Positions 21,867 through 34,729 of a DNA stretch of 64,000 nucleotides are shown here, one piece after another. The notes under the pieces were generated by a model that ran no database searches, was not told the DNA's origin, and saw only the letters and a list, made by a program, of their open reading frames with translations. This DNA comes from Cladorrhinum sp. PSN259. Its lineage: Eukaryota > Ascomycota > Sordariomycetes > Sordariales > Podosporaceae. Made by a program: the position numbers and the translations under genes. The stretch's first letter is position 1; each line of letters begins with the position of its first letter. Location of the stretch: positions 310,001 to 374,000 of the forward strand of contig MU867073.1 of NCBI GenBank assembly GCA_033725935.1. The letters are read 5' to 3'.

Positions 21867-24800
21867 TGTGAGTAACTGGTCGTGTTGTCGGTGTTGGTTT
21901 CCGGGGCTTGTTGTTGAGGGTTCTTTGATTGATAGATTTGAGTCGGAACCAGCCAACACACGCCCCTTTGCGCGCAACAGGCGCAAGAGAAATTTGGGTT
22001 GCAAAGGAGCAAGCTCCAGGGATCAGAGCTACCAAACACCTGTTACCGGAGCATTCAGGTTACCAATATCGTGGGCGAACGAGAGGGGATGGCTATTGTG
22101 TTGGGGTAGGTGTCGTCTGATTTCGCGGCGAGCGGTCAAGTAGCGTGGGCGTGGGGTCTGCAAGGAGTGACGATAGTTGGGGATGCGAACAAAAAGAACG
22201 AGTGTGTAATGTTTAAAAAAGGAGCGACATGAAATGATTGTTGTGTTGAAAGTTGTATCGAAGGAGGCAGGGAACTGGCAACTTGAAAGAGACCACGGAA
22301 CCGAGGGCCTATCTCGCGCGTTGCGGGAGTGTGGGACAATCGAAACTGGGAGAGACGAGGACAAGGGCCCTAGCGCGAACCGAACGATGGATTGCAAGAA
22401 ATGATGGCAAAGATTGCCTCCAGGGGGTCGGGTTCGTGTGGGTTTGTTTTCCGTATTTGAATCTCGACACTCTGTAGCGACTGCGACGGGAGGCCGAGAA
22501 TTTCGGGTGGTGAGAATGGAGGAGGAGGTGGTGTGTCTCAGCGTGTGCAGGTGGTGCTGGGAGAATTGGCTCTGCTGAATTGGCGGTGATTCCCCTGCTG
22601 CGCTCACTGACTGAGAAGATGGTGTGCCGCTGTGCCGTTCCTCTTTCTTTTCTTTTTTTGCTTCTTTTCTTTTCTTCTCCTATTTTGCGTCGCCTTCAAA
22701 CAAAACACAGAATCTGAAAAAAAAAAACTTAATCGGATCAGAATTCCGAAAAAAGTAACCTTCTCTTCCTGTGGTTTCTCATCGATGGAGCGATGGAGGA
22801 GAAAGGCCCGCCTGTCCAAGTGTTCAGGTTCTGTGGGAAATGGGTCCCTCTCACGCACAGCAGCATGAACCTATGGGCCGGGGTGGCTTCGAGAAAAAAC
22901 GATTTAGGGGACCCAATTTCGCTAGTGATTCGGAGCAACGCTGTTCGTTCTTGGGCGCAATTTTGGATAGAGACCAGGGTCGGAAAAGAAATGTCACTCG
23001 ATGGAACCGGCGACTGGGAAGGTGAGGAAAGAAGAAAACAAATTGAAACACGGTGCTTTCACCACCTTGGGGACAATCGTGACAATCAACACATCGAGTG
23101 CATCCACATCCGGTGGGCTGTTACCGTTGGGGTCTTGGAGACAAACTCGGCTGTTGCCAAGTGGACGACGTTTGGCTGGTTATGGTGCTGCCCAGAAACT
23201 TGCAGGCTGCAAGTCCCGCTCTTCCATCTTTTCCCCCTCTCTGGTCAATCATGGAGAGAGGAGAGCGAGATAGCAACAAGCGAGGAGGGATGAATGGGAT
23301 GCGGTACATGTGTGGTGTTGACTGTGCCAATGACAGCCCCGACCAAAATAACAAACTGCAGCAATTCGACAGACAGCCTCCCAGGCGCCCCGCTATTGGG
23401 TGACCTCTGGGGAGCGGCCCCGCATCGTGCACATCGTGAGGGTGTGCGCTTCACGTTCAAAGCGCTGACCCAGTGTGGTGGCCAGTGGCTTGGGAAAGTT
23501 GTGGGGGAGCCCTGCTGGCCCTGGAAGGGGAAGGATTTGGGAATCGAAACTCCCAACAACCTCAATGAGGGCGAAACTCCGAGAAGCTGCTTGGCTGTCA
23601 CCTACCACGACGTCTGGGAGTACGGGCCATGGAAGTATTCCATAGCGTTGGACCACCTAAAAAATCACCGACAGAAAGGGGCCCACCCTAGGTTGGAGGT
23701 ACAGACGGACGGGAGAGCTTCAGCAAGTTTTTGTAGTTTCAGAACTGCAGCAGTCATTCTCTCCCATTTCAACGCGTGATCATCATTATTACTGATGAAA
23801 GTACTTCGTATTATCAAGCCACTTTGTGAGAGAAACAATTTTGCAAACGCCAGTGGGGCGCCAACTGGCTTTTTTTGTCGCATCTCAAACCAGACCAACG
23901 ATAGCATTAAGATATCGTGGACCTTGGTCTCCATCAAAATTGAAATTAGCTGATGATGCAAAATAGAAGAGGTCGGCAGTGCAACTGCACAATTACAATC
24001 ACCAAGTAGTGAACATTTGGGTGTAGGCAATAAGGATAGAAGTTTTTTTCTAACTTAGGGTAAATGTAAGGTAAAAACCGGTAAGAATGTGAAAAAATAT
24101 GACTTTTCTGTTTGTTTTCCAGGGCAGGGATCATAGTGGTAGGTACTTTTAGCAGTAGGCCTGCTTTCACCAGTAAGTGTAGGGCAATGATTGGTCTCGA
24201 GCGAGTGTGGGCACTGAATTCTACTTAGGAGGGCAGGTGGTGTGAGGCGGCAGTAAAAGTGCTGTTACATTTTACCGTCAGTACGTAAAACATGAAAATA
24301 TCCTATTTTACGAAAAGGCCAACCTTAGTGGGCAACGCAGGTACACTTTCTGTTTTGGGTGTCGTCGATTCACTGGACACGGCCTGGACGGTTCCTTTTG
24401 GGGTGGTTCCTCTCAGAGTGGGTCCTCCCGGTCTCTTGACGTTCTGGTGACCCCAAGCTCTATCTATCACGCACATGGCAGACAGGGCTTGAGGTTAGGC
24501 TTCGGGGTACTGAAGACGTTTCCCTCGATTTGTTTTTGCCGAACAGCGTTTCGTGTTGCCGTTTCTTTCAGGTACGAGTAAAAGCGATCGGATAATACTG
24601 CGAACCAGCGAAAAGTCAACATGATTGCTACAACAACACAGTGACAGGTTCTCGGGACAGACTTCACGATGCCGAGACAACACTACTTTCAGCCTCGAAT
24701 GTTTCGCCACTTTCATCAGCTGGATACCCCATCCCAACCTGCTGGGAAAGGAGATCGCAAATCGACAACAGGCGATGTGAGAGAGGAGATTTCCGATGCA

Positions 24801-26219
24801 ATCCTCCCTCATGTAATCAACCAAATCAAGCTCTTGGATTCACTCATTTTCATTTCAACAAGGTTCCGAGTTCACACAATCGCACTTCAGTCTCCAACTC
24901 CCCAAACCCCTCGTCGATTATATTACCCCTCCAACACCCCCGGCGGTCCTACCGGGAGGCCGGTGCTTGGGTCTATAGAAGGAGCTAACCCATCCTGAGA
25001 TGCTATCTCGGTGGCCCGAGCGAGCCGGTCAAGGTTCAATCATTCATCGGCAGGGAGGCCATTCCCCGGTCGAGCTAGCTCCAATGGGAAACAAGAAAAC
25101 AGTCTTTTGAAAAACTTGGGTGCCGTCAGGTGCACATTTTCACACAACAGGCTCATTTCCGGGGAGGAAGACGATGTAGAAATCGTCGCTATGGTGAACT
25201 GGTTCTCTCCAAGATGTTGGTCTTGGCATCAACCATGTGAAGGCTGTGGGCCACTTGACACAACAAAGTCATCATTTCAAAAACCAAACCAGCAAGGACC
25301 ATCGGGAGGGACCCCATCAAGATCTGCTTCAGGTTGATTGACATTTTGTTGCTGACACACAGGCTGCTTTGCCCATTATATTGCCCCGCATTCCGCTTGG
25401 TCCAACAAAGTGAATATCAAGTTCATGCGAACAGGGGATCGACCACCATTATCTCTTCTATCCGTATGCAGTACGTACACAGTTCCACAAAAGAGCCAGT
25501 CGGGTTTTCCGACCGTTTTTTTCTTTTTCATGCACGACGGCATGGTTGCAGCACAACCAACCAACCACAAAATCCATCTCTGAAGAAAAAACAGAAAAAA
25601 GAAGAAAAAACGGTCCAATCGTCTGCAAGGAATCCCGGAATCCTCGGCGGGGATCTTTTTTCTCCCCTTTTTTGTGCAGCAGTCACACAAAATGCTAATG
25701 TCACGAATGAGTAATTGTGCAGGGTGGGTTTAATCTCCGATTGGCTGGGATTGTTGATCCTTATTCATCGTGACTGTGAAGCTAGTTCTAGTGTAGCAAG
25801 AGAAAAGCAACGAACACAAAACACTGGCCAAGAACGTGAATGATGAGTTCTGAAGAAGAAGATTTTTGAGGCCGAGGTGAGACATGCAGAATTTGAATTC
25901 ACATATTGAACCTGAAGAGGTAGGCCGACGCAATGGCTTCTTGGACGCCATAGCCTAACACACCACCACCACCCTGACACGCACCTATTAACATAAACGA
26001 CAGGAAGACTTGCTACTGAATTTACAATTGCCTTATCAGATCGTTCTCTTGTTTCAGGCACATGTCGGTAGGCAGGCAGTGATGAGAATATGTATAATTC
26101 AGACGGAAGCATAAATATTCCTACTTTTCCCCATTTTCCCGCAGAAACCACACTCAACCTTAGAATGCCACTCACTACACCAAATTTTCCCTCGTGCGCA
26201 TGCTCACTCCTTTTTTGTC
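21867..26219. other. 4.3-kb interval between kinase start and ELP1 stop
   Basis: The part next to the kinase (to about 22600) must contain its promoter and leader; it carries several short upstream ORFs on minus. The rest shows only scattered short ORFs without recognisable motifs, some GA/CT-rich tracts (22640-22730, 25520-25610) and an AT-rich patch at 23940-24320 with short repeated GTAAAA-like words. I see no transposon ends and no RNA gene. Confidence 0.55.
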
Positions 26220-29200
26220 TTACTTCCTACCACCAAGCAACACCAACCTCTCCAGCCCACCGACAACAGGAGGCGTCTGCTTGGCCCTCATAGCCTCCAA
26301 GCTTTCAAACAAGACACCATCACCACCACCAGGTCTATACCCTTCCGCAGCCGGATCACCATCCCCCTGAATCTCACCAGCATCCTCGCTCTCCTGAGGA
26401 GGCCAAACCTCCTTAACAGCAGTCTTGCAACCCTCCAAAACCTGCGCCATCAAATCCTCAACCGTCCTGGCCCTCTCAGCCATATCCCTCCTCGCCAGGC
26501 CAAACACAAGCCTCTCAACCTCCACCTTTGTAGCTTCAACCCTCTCCACCAATCTTCTCACGCTGTTTACGAGATACTCCTCCTCGTAAACAGTTCCCTT
26601 TCTCCCTCTAGCGCGCTTCTTCTCCTCGCGGCGTCTATTCTTGCTCGTCGCGCGAGAGAGGTTACTGCCCACTGTACCAACACTGCCCGCTTTGCCAGTA
26701 TACCGAGTGAACAAGCTCGCGCTGGTAGTCGCGCGGGAACTGGCAGCGATGGAGATGTCATCGGGGATGTCTATATCGCCTGCAGCGGTACGATGACCAA
26801 AGGGATTCTCCCCCTCGTAAAAGGCAAGTGGGTCTTCGACTGCTTTGCGTCTTAATTCAAGAATACGGGGAACTTGAGCCTTAAGCTGGGCCTTACAATC
26901 CGCCAGAAACTCTGTGCTGCTTGATAGTGCGTCAGTAAGGCCGGCATCGATGGCTGTTTCAAGCAGGTCAGGACGCTTATGCAAGGCGACGAGACGGAGG
27001 GCATCAGCGAAGAGGTAGCCCTTGCAGAGGCACTGAATTGCCGTCTCGACCGAGTTGAGGTATTCGAGGTGGATGGTTCCTGCCGATGTATAGTTCTTTG
27101 CTTCGCGAAGAGCGTCGGCAAGAGCGGTGGCGACTTCCTCGAGTTTCTCGGCGGTGATGGGTGGTTCCTGCTGCTGGGCGACGTAAAGGCATTCGCGCCA
27201 GCAGGAGGCGCCGGCTTTGAGGTAGCAGTCTGTCGCTTCGGTATATTTGTTGAGGGACTCGTAGGCTAGACCAGCTTCCTTGAATTGGGAGACGGATTTG
27301 AGGTAGGCGGCGAAGAGGTCGGTGATGACGTGGTGGTGTTGCTCCTCGTGGCGGTAGGTGCCGAGCGCGTGCTGGTAGAGTTTGTGCTTAACGACGTAGG
27401 TCTTCACTTCCTCAAAGTCACCTAGGGCCTTGAGGTTGTCAAGTGCTTTTTCGCGGTGGCCCAATTTGTCATCGATGGTGAACTGGCGTCGAAGGACTGG
27501 CATCTTGTGGAGCTCCTGAATGAACGGCAGATACTCGCGGGGATCTCGCTGAGATTGCTGGGCGACTAGGAGGGTGAGGTCCAGGTCGTAGAGCCCGAGG
27601 GCGTGATCGTAAAGTCTATTTACATCGACCAAGAAGCAGATGTGCTCAACTGCGCGCTCTGCTAGGGCCTCGTTCTCCTTCATGAGCTCGGCAACCACAC
27701 GCAGGCCATCATCGAGAGCTGGTGGGTTCTTGCAAACATGAGCCGTGATGATGTTCTGCAGGTTGGCGTTCTTTTGGGTCTTGAGCTTCTCCAAGACGGC
27801 ATCACAGATAGTGTTTATCTTTCCTGGCTTGACTGCTGCTCTTTGGTCCACGGTCTGTTGAGGAAGACCGGCTGAGGTATCTCTGTACATCGTCTGGGTT
27901 ACATCCTCCTCTTTCAGACTCGATAAGAACAGGTCGATGTTTGCCGTGTCTTTCACCTGGTCAAGGAATAGACCGATGTTCTCCAAGAACTGCTGGGGAC
28001 GGTGGTCATAGAGGAGGTTCATATCCACGCGCTGAGTGCGGCAGGTTGCAAATGCCGAGTTATAGTCTTTCTGCTCGACAAACTGTCTAATACCGGCCAA
28101 AACCATGGCGCGAGGATAGATCGTCTCTAGGTTACCACGTGGCATCTGAAGTACCAAGCCCATCTTGGTAGGCATGGCTGTGACGAGTCTTGCGCCTCGC
28201 TCAATGCTTCGGCAGCGCTCATCGTTCTCAGGATCATCTTGCGGAACATCAAGCTCTTCATCAGCTCCAAGATGAATAAACTTGACCAAGTGGTTAGTGG
28301 TAGTGAAAATGAGATGGTGCGCCGTGACAACGTAGGATGTGCAGTTCTTAGCCAGCTGTCTCGAGTTGGCATAGAGATGTCCGTTCCGTGACAGACCAAT
28401 TGCGAGGTAATGGTCAGCATGCTTGACGAAGCTTGCCCAGGGCATGAAACTAGGGAATTCGCTGGGGAAAGGGAAGTGTTCCCCGTCACAGACGCGGCTC
28501 AGCCTACCTCTCCAGTCCTGGGCTACGATCCCATCGTCCAGAGCGGGACCTGGTGTAGTTATTGTTGTAACTGATGCGGCATCTGTCTTCCTCCACACTG
28601 TCGTTTCCTTGTCTGGGGCACGGTAGTCATGCCTGAGAAGCTCCAAATCGTCTACCATGTGCAGAATCTGTACCTCGCTGACCCCAGAAAAGCCGATTTG
28701 GAGCAGAGGTTCTTCGTAAGATCGGGTAGCTGACTTTCCAAGTACGGCTTCTGATTGGAGCCTAGGCGCGCAAAGGCGAGTGCCCTTAGTCTCTAGGCCG
28801 AAGAATGCAACGCCGCCTCGGTGTAAGACCGCCATTGATGAACCGTCTCTTGCGAAGGCAATATCGATGACAGGAAAGGCAACTTCGGCTTCTGACATTG
28901 CCATTGGAGGAGGGACATTGGCCGTCCGAAAGGGGGTAAATTTAACGGTACGCCCATCAATGACCGCGACAGCTCCATGGTCAAATGGGGCCTTTGTTGG
29001 CCCTCGGGTGACAGTAAGAACATACTCATTCACAACAACCTTGCCTATATTCTATGTTAGAAAGTCATTCGCAAGGGAATAGCTCTCAACTTACCAGCAG
29101 TGGCTGCCGCAAAGAGCAGCGGCTTCTCAGCATGCCATGAAAACTTTGGAGTTTGGTGTTGACCAACAAGTATCTCCTGCTTGAGATACCAGTGGTAGTT

Positions 29201-30345
29201 TCCAGTAGTCCAGAGCTGTATCCTATCTTTCAAAATAACAGCCAGCACAGTAGAATCGGAATTCCATTCCAAGGTGATGTCTTGAGTGGCATCCGGCGCA
29301 TTCTCGGTGGCTCGAAGTGTAAACTGCCCATGGCGCAAACCGTTTCTCTCAAAGAAAACAACATCTATCCGATCATGGAGATGTTGAATACCAGCCATGA
29401 GATTACCCTCTGGCCTCCAACTCAAGCTCCCTTCCAGACCGTCAACGGGCTCCGTAACGCTGTCGAGTTCACCCTCACGGGTGTAGACGCGGACGACACG
29501 GCGTACGCCCTCTTGCAAGAAGTTGACAGCGACATATGCGCCATCGCCTCTCCAGCTGATCGTGCACCGGCCATCATCGTTTGGACTTGGGGTTCCCTGG
29601 ACGTCCTTGTCCGGAATGGTTGGGTCCTTCAAAGCCTTAGCCTTGGCACCCTTTCCCTGGAACTGTGTTTCCTTCTTTCCCCAGCCAACGGAGACATGCT
29701 TAGAGAGCTTCAGATCCTCTTCACTGAGCCCTACCTCTGCGATGACGTCGAAGTCTCTGCTGATGAAGAACACCTTACCGTCACCAGTTGCGAGGACAAG
29801 CAGTTCCTCATCAGGAGACCAACGGGCAGCCGCAATGGATGGCTCCAGGGTCGCTACAATCTCAATGTGTGCCTCGCCAGGCACAGCAATCCCCTCTTCG
29901 TCCTCAGTGACAGTAACAATGTTACCACCGGCCAGAATGACGCATGTAGTCAGCGTATCGCTGAAATAATGCATGCTTCTGATGACATCTGGCTCGCCAT
30001 TGTCTGTAACTGCATCCCATGATGCGATACCCCTCGACTGTCTATGACATGATTTCGTATTTCAGAATGCAACGTTCTCGTTTTCTTTTGCATGAATGTT
30101 TTTACATACAGGTGAGAGGGGGGTGCAGCATGCGTGTGCTTTGCCAGTCGGAGCAACTCGATGCGGGCATCACCGGGTGTTGGGCCCCGGGTGACAATCA
30201 CCTCATCTTTGGATACATCCCAGCATGATGCCGAGAAGGGGGCCGGCAGTGATGAGGATGAGTGTGGTACGGATACCGAGGCCAAGGGAGATTCCGGGTC
30301 GGGGTCCCTGAAAACGCTGTGACCTATATTGCGTAAGTTCCGCAT
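26220..30345 (-). CDS. ELP1: Elongator complex subunit 1 (ELP1/IKI3)
   Basis: Three exons, 30110-30345, 29095-30041 and 26220-29044, with introns of 68 nt (GTATGT donor) and 50 nt (GTAAGT donor), encode 1335 residues, the usual Elp1 length. The N-terminal half is a WD40-type beta-propeller region (for example AAARWSPDEELLVLATGDGK, ISWRGDGAYVAVNF). The C-terminal half is an alpha-helical solenoid (LPFIQELHKMPVLRRQFTID, GDFEEVKTYVVKHKLYQHAL). A basic patch NRRREEKKRARGRKG lies near residue 1195, in the region known in yeast to bind tRNA. Elp1 is the scaffold of Elongator, which makes the cm5 base of wobble-uridine modifications on tRNA in the cytoplasm. The exon 1 to exon 2 junction reads SHL-QSRGIASWD and is supported by frame and splice sites. 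The gene is divergent from the DUF3984-type gene, 952 bp away. Confidence 0.95.
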
Positions 30346-31297
30346 TTCTCTATTTTCCTTTATTCTTCTTTTTGGTCTATGAATGAGTCAATCTGTGCTG
30401 CTAGTACCCAAGTGGTGAAATCATTATTGAAAATAGCTTCTGTTTCGGGAGTTTTCGGGGGACACCGGTTTTCCAAAATGGCTCGACTTTTGAAGGTAGT
30501 ATTCGGTTGTGTTAGATCGATCCGATGTTAGAAGAAAAAAAAACCAGTGTGGCAAAGGGGAGGAGTAGAGAGCTAAAATTTTGAGAGTTTGTAACTTTAG
30601 ATGTGCATTCTGCATCCAAGGCCTACGCAAGCCGAGTGTGCAGTTACTATAGTAAATTTATGAAGCTTTTATTTTTCCAATTCAGTCCCCGTTCTACTAA
30701 CAGCAACTAATTCAGAATGTAGAAAATAGACCACAAGTTGTCTCGTCTCAATACTCAACGACATCGATGACGGCCTTCCCCTCCCAGCTCCAATGGAACT
30801 TAGAAGCCCAAAGTTTCAACAGCTCCAAGTCGTGACTCTGATACCCCTGCGAGTGCTTTCGAATTTTCCAAGTACCGGGGTACACTCACTGACAGCCGGA
30901 AAATACGCACGACAAAAAGTCGTTGGTACCTATGACAGCACGGCAAACGCCGGGAGGTCAACCAAATCGTGGCCGTGGCACTAAGTGGCACCACGCATCC
31001 CTGTAAACTCTACGCTGGAGCGAATCAAGAGCTCCAGAAAGTCAATGAGTGGATTCGTTCCAGTTGCGTCCTAATCGAATGCAGGGATGCACGCAGCTTT
31101 GACATTTACAAGACAATCCAGATTCCAGACCTCCAAACCTCCTCTTTTCCTAATTGCACCACTGCAAACTAGCCAAAATCTTTTGAAAACCGCCATTATA
31201 TAATTTCAACAATTCCATCTTCCAAAATCTCTAATTCGCTCCCCTTTCATTCTCTTGAATTACATCTCTGTCCCCATTTCCCTTATGTGAACAAACA
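30346..31297. other. Divergent promoter of ELP1 and DUF3984-type gene
   Basis: Non-coding interval between two divergent start codons. A TATATAA sequence (31197-31203) lies 95 bp before the plus-strand ATG. No coding ORF stands out. Confidence 0.6.
31197..31203 (+). promoter_or_regulatory. Possible TATA box of the DUF3984-type gene
   Basis: TATATAA lies 95 bp upstream of the start codon and is followed by a pyrimidine-rich leader, a plausible TATA position in fungi. No transcript data support it. Confidence 0.35.
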
Positions 31298-32530
31298 ATG
31301 GACGTGGCATACAACCAGCACGCCTCCGGCTTCAGGCGCAAGAGCCGCTCTTCGGCTAACCTTAACCACCTCTCCCTCGCGCCCCTGACCTCCAAGCTGC
31401 CCATCCGCGACCAAGATGACTACGACGTTAATCCCCTCTCCGCTCCCGCTCACGCAACATCATACTCCTACCTCGAAGGCAAATCAGTCCCTACCACGCC
31501 CCGTCTCCTCTCCCGCTCCCCCGGACCCGCCAACACTGGGAAGAGAACCAAACGAGGCAACTCAGTCCCTGGCCTCCGGGAAGGCTCCGACGGCGCACGA
31601 ATTCCCAAGTCAAAGTCTGCCGTGCACCTCCGCTCCCCCACCTCGGCTCGCCGCTCCATTCACCACCACCACAACAACAACAACAACCACCCCCATCATC
31701 ACCACAAAGCCTCCTCATCGGACCGCTCCGACTCGGACTGGCTCCTCAGATGCGGCGCCCTCATCTCTACCGAGACCCGCGAAAGCAAAGGCCAGGCATG
31801 GCTCGTATCCCGTGCCTCGTCCACCAGCCTGGCAGGCAACAATACTACAGAAGAGGACGTAGCGTTTGAGCGGGAGCTAGCAAGGGAGCGACATCAGCAC
31901 GGCTCTCGCCGCGCGAGCAGACGAAACAGCCTCCACAACGCTATTGATGATGATAACATCTCATCACCTGCCTACAGCCGGTTCGGCAGCAGGTCGCATA
32001 GCAGGGTGGACAGCATGACTCCCGGTAGAACAACAGCCTTTGCGGAAGATTATTTCAGTTCGGGCAACGGAAGCGGTACGAGATCATCGGCCGATGATAG
32101 AGAAGCAGCAGAAGACGAGGAAGCCGCTGCCGGCCCGGACTTTGTTAATCTCGAAGATAAGCTCGAAAGTCTTGATCTTGGAGATGGCGGCGCAGTCGAC
32201 GGACTGGACGACGAGGTTTACGTGAGGAGACTGGTCAAGGGTAACGGCAGCGGTGGTATGGGCTCGTGGATCGGGAACGTGCTGGGCGTCAAGTTGTTTG
32301 CGGTCGAAGAGGATGAGGAGGAAGAGTCTTCCGATGAATACGATGAAGGAGAAGAGTATGAAGAAGGTGCCGAGCTCGACGAGAGCAGACGGGTCTCGAG
32401 CCTACGCAGACTCCAGAACGCTACCATGGCGACAGTCGATACTGCCAGCATCCCGCCCCCGAAGACTGACGAGGGCGGGTGGCATGATGCCGCTTGGCTT
32501 CTGACTGTGGCTTCAAAGGTCCTTCTCTGA
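31298..32530 (+). CDS. DUF3984-type fungal protein of unknown function
   Basis: Single exon of 410 residues. The N-terminal half is basic and disordered, with RRKSRSSANLNHLSLAPL, a His/Asn run (HHHHNNNNNHPHHHH) and Ser-rich segments. A short conserved core follows: SDWLLRCGALISTETRESKG, then QAWLVSRASSTSL. The C-terminal third has an acidic tract (EEDEEEESSDEYDEGEEYEE) and ends with GGWHDAAWLLTVASKVLL. The DWLLRCGA...KGQAWLVSRASS block is what I associate with the filamentous-fungal family DUF3984; no function is known. No signal peptide or membrane segment is seen. The ATG directly follows a CAACAATGG context. The gene shares a divergent promoter with ELP1. Family naming is from memory and moderately sure; coding status is strong. 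Confidence 0.75.
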   Translation: MDVAYNQHASGFRRKSRSSANLNHLSLAPLTSKLPIRDQDDYDVNPLSAPAHATSYSYLEGKSVPTTPRLLSRSPGPANTGKRTKRGNSVPGLREGSDGARIPKSKSAVHLRSPTSARRSIHHHHNNNNNHPHHHHKASSSDRSDSDWLLRCGALISTETRESKGQAWLVSRASSTSLAGNNTTEEDVAFERELARERHQHGSRRASRRNSLHNAIDDDNISSPAYSRFGSRSHSRVDSMTPGRTTAFAEDYFSSGNGSGTRSSADDREAAEDEEAAAGPDFVNLEDKLESLDLGDGGAVDGLDDEVYVRRLVKGNGSGGMGSWIGNVLGVKLFAVEEDEEEESSDEYDEGEEYEEGAELDESRRVSSLRRLQNATMATVDTASIPPPKTDEGGWHDAAWLLTVASKVLL

Positions 32531-34719
32531 TCTGATGACAAAAAGAAGGGCATTCTTTGAATTCTTGCGCGCGAGCGGCACGGAGTAAAGGGTTGAACAG
32601 GGGCAGGGGACTCCTTTTTCCAGCGTGTCATGCAGCTACATTCCCTCTCTTCCCTACCCTTCTCCTCCCATCTCTCTCCACACTACCTCGGGACTGTCGG
32701 AGGTTTGTGTGTACCTTCATAGCGTGCAGATATTGGGTTCGGAAAAAAAGGAGGATCCATTCTCTATCTGCTAGGGTATGGCCACATACACGCCACATCC
32801 CTTCCGAAGACTGCCTTGTTCCATTGACAGGCAGGGTTGGGCTAAGAGGAGGGGTACGGTGGTGGGTGATGGGCTTACTTTATACACGCATTCTGTTTTC
32901 TTCGAGTGCTTAGTTGTTTTGATCTGGGACAACTCGAAGAACATTCCCACTTTTCACTGTGGTAGGACGTGTTTAATGATCTGGCGTTCTGGGATATATG
33001 ACATTGAAAAAAAGGCATAAGGGAAGCATCATGTGTGAAAAAAGGGAGGGAGGAAACCAAGAGCCTTGGGGGGGAAAGGAAGTTCTACAATCGTCGGGCT
33101 GCCTGGTGCCGGATCACAAAATAAACACTGCTGAGGGACGAGGGATGGATGCAGTGCGTCCCCTCCTTCCATTTTCTCAACCCCACCGCGCCCGGCTCGT
33201 TTGTACCCGCCGACAAGATACATCTTTCTCACAATGGAGGCATTTGTGTTGTATGTGCGTCCGTGTGTTTCCATGACTTTGGCAACGACTCCTCTTTTTG
33301 GAAGCTTCTAGCAGTAATAGAAACGTGGTTCATCTTTGGGTCAGCCATGATTTTTTATCCATCAGCAAAAGCACAAGCCTCGTTTCTTAGAGTTGTAACT
33401 TGATAGGTTCGATCCCGGATGGCGGTGGAGAGTGTGAATGACTTGATGGCTCAGAAAACAGGTTTTTTTGACAAATGTTATTATGCAGGTATGCTCTCCA
33501 TGCATGTCCGTTCGGCGGGACTTCCACCAGTGCTTTTTCTGTCTCCTCTAGTTGGTCCCCAACGTGTGTGCTTGATAAGGAAAAACGGTAAGCAGAGGAA
33601 GGAATTTCGGGTGTGGGTCAGTTCGCGTTTTTCCTCTTTCGCGCTCTCTCTCTCTTTGCTCGAGGCTCGTTGTCATGATCTGTCGTATTCGGGACGTCAA
33701 CAAAGCAGGGGAGGGGGGTGGAGGGGGTTCAAGTGTGGTGGACTTTGTGAGACCTCTCTCTATCCGGAGGAGTAGTAAAATTCTTTTGCAACTATTCAGA
33801 GTGAGTTAGTTGTCAAGATGTGTCTTGATACCTGTTGAAGTTAGGATCGGTCTCGGCGAGGTGGTTGCCAAATGGGTCGACGTCCAAAGCCCAGTTGTGA
33901 AAGCGCTAACGGTGCTGTGTGAGGCGCCCGTGAGAAGACAACGACAGTATGGCCATCCCATTCTGGGTAGTCTTGGTCGTTCAGTTGGTGGTGACATGGT
34001 CTATCATGGCCCACGACAGGAACCTCCAAGTCGAGAAGAAGATGTTAGAATGGAAGCAACTTGGAGTAAACATCATCAAGTCTGGTTTATCCAACCGAGC
34101 CTTGCATTTGTATCCAAAATAATTCTGGAGGGGATGATCACTTGGAAGCTGTACTCCGATTATAGGGATTTCGCCGATGCTCGGCAGGGACCGCTTGGCC
34201 AGTATATCGGCTGGGACGGCTGTATCTGAGCGGTAACTTCTGTTCTAGACTTTTGAAAAAATAGAACAGGGAGCGGATCAACACTGCATGGAGGTCGATA
34301 TGTTCGGTCGATAATCTTGGAAGGTGGGCCAAAGCTTTTAGGAGAATTGCCCGACTCCGATGAAGATATTCGCATCTGGTGTCGAGCGTGCGGTGGGATG
34401 AATGCATATTGCATAGGCATGTTGCATCAAACGGGTAGCTTCTGTTTTCGCGTGAAGAATACTACTGGTTGGCATCCCAGCCCCGTTTTCGTGGAGAGAT
34501 AGCATGCTAAGGAGTCCAGACAGACAATTCAACCAGCCAAGACTGCATGTTCCCATCGGTAGCGCTGTTTTCGGCATCATGTTGCTTCAAGGGTGGTGGT
34601 GCCGATATCCGGGGCACAGGAGAGAGCTAATTACCGCCACCCAATATTGAAATCAAAAGTCCGCGATAACCGGGGAAATATTAATCGAGAATGGCATCGC
34701 CAAGATGGCTACCTGGGCC

Positions 34720-34729
34720 TACCTAGGTA
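34720..34729. repeat. Palindrome TACCTAGGTA
   Basis: Exact 10-bp palindrome in intergenic DNA, preceded by a partial copy (TACCTGGGCC). Words of this type recur in intergenic DNA of many Sordariomycetes, from memory; function unknown. Confidence 0.6.

Noticed and set aside
22029..22607. 192-codon minus-strand ORF upstream of the IME2-type kinase
   Set aside because: Composition is Ser/Thr/Arg/Pro-rich, as for a random frame in a CT-rich leader; no motif seen. Kept only as a possible upstream ORF.
23940..24320. AT-rich patch with repeated GTAAAA-like words, considered as a transposon remnant
   Set aside because: No terminal inverted repeats, target duplications or coding remnants are visible.
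29153..30022. 289-codon plus-strand ORF opposite ELP1
   Set aside because: It is fully antisense to conserved ELP1 exon 2 and crosses its intron; no independent evidence for coding.
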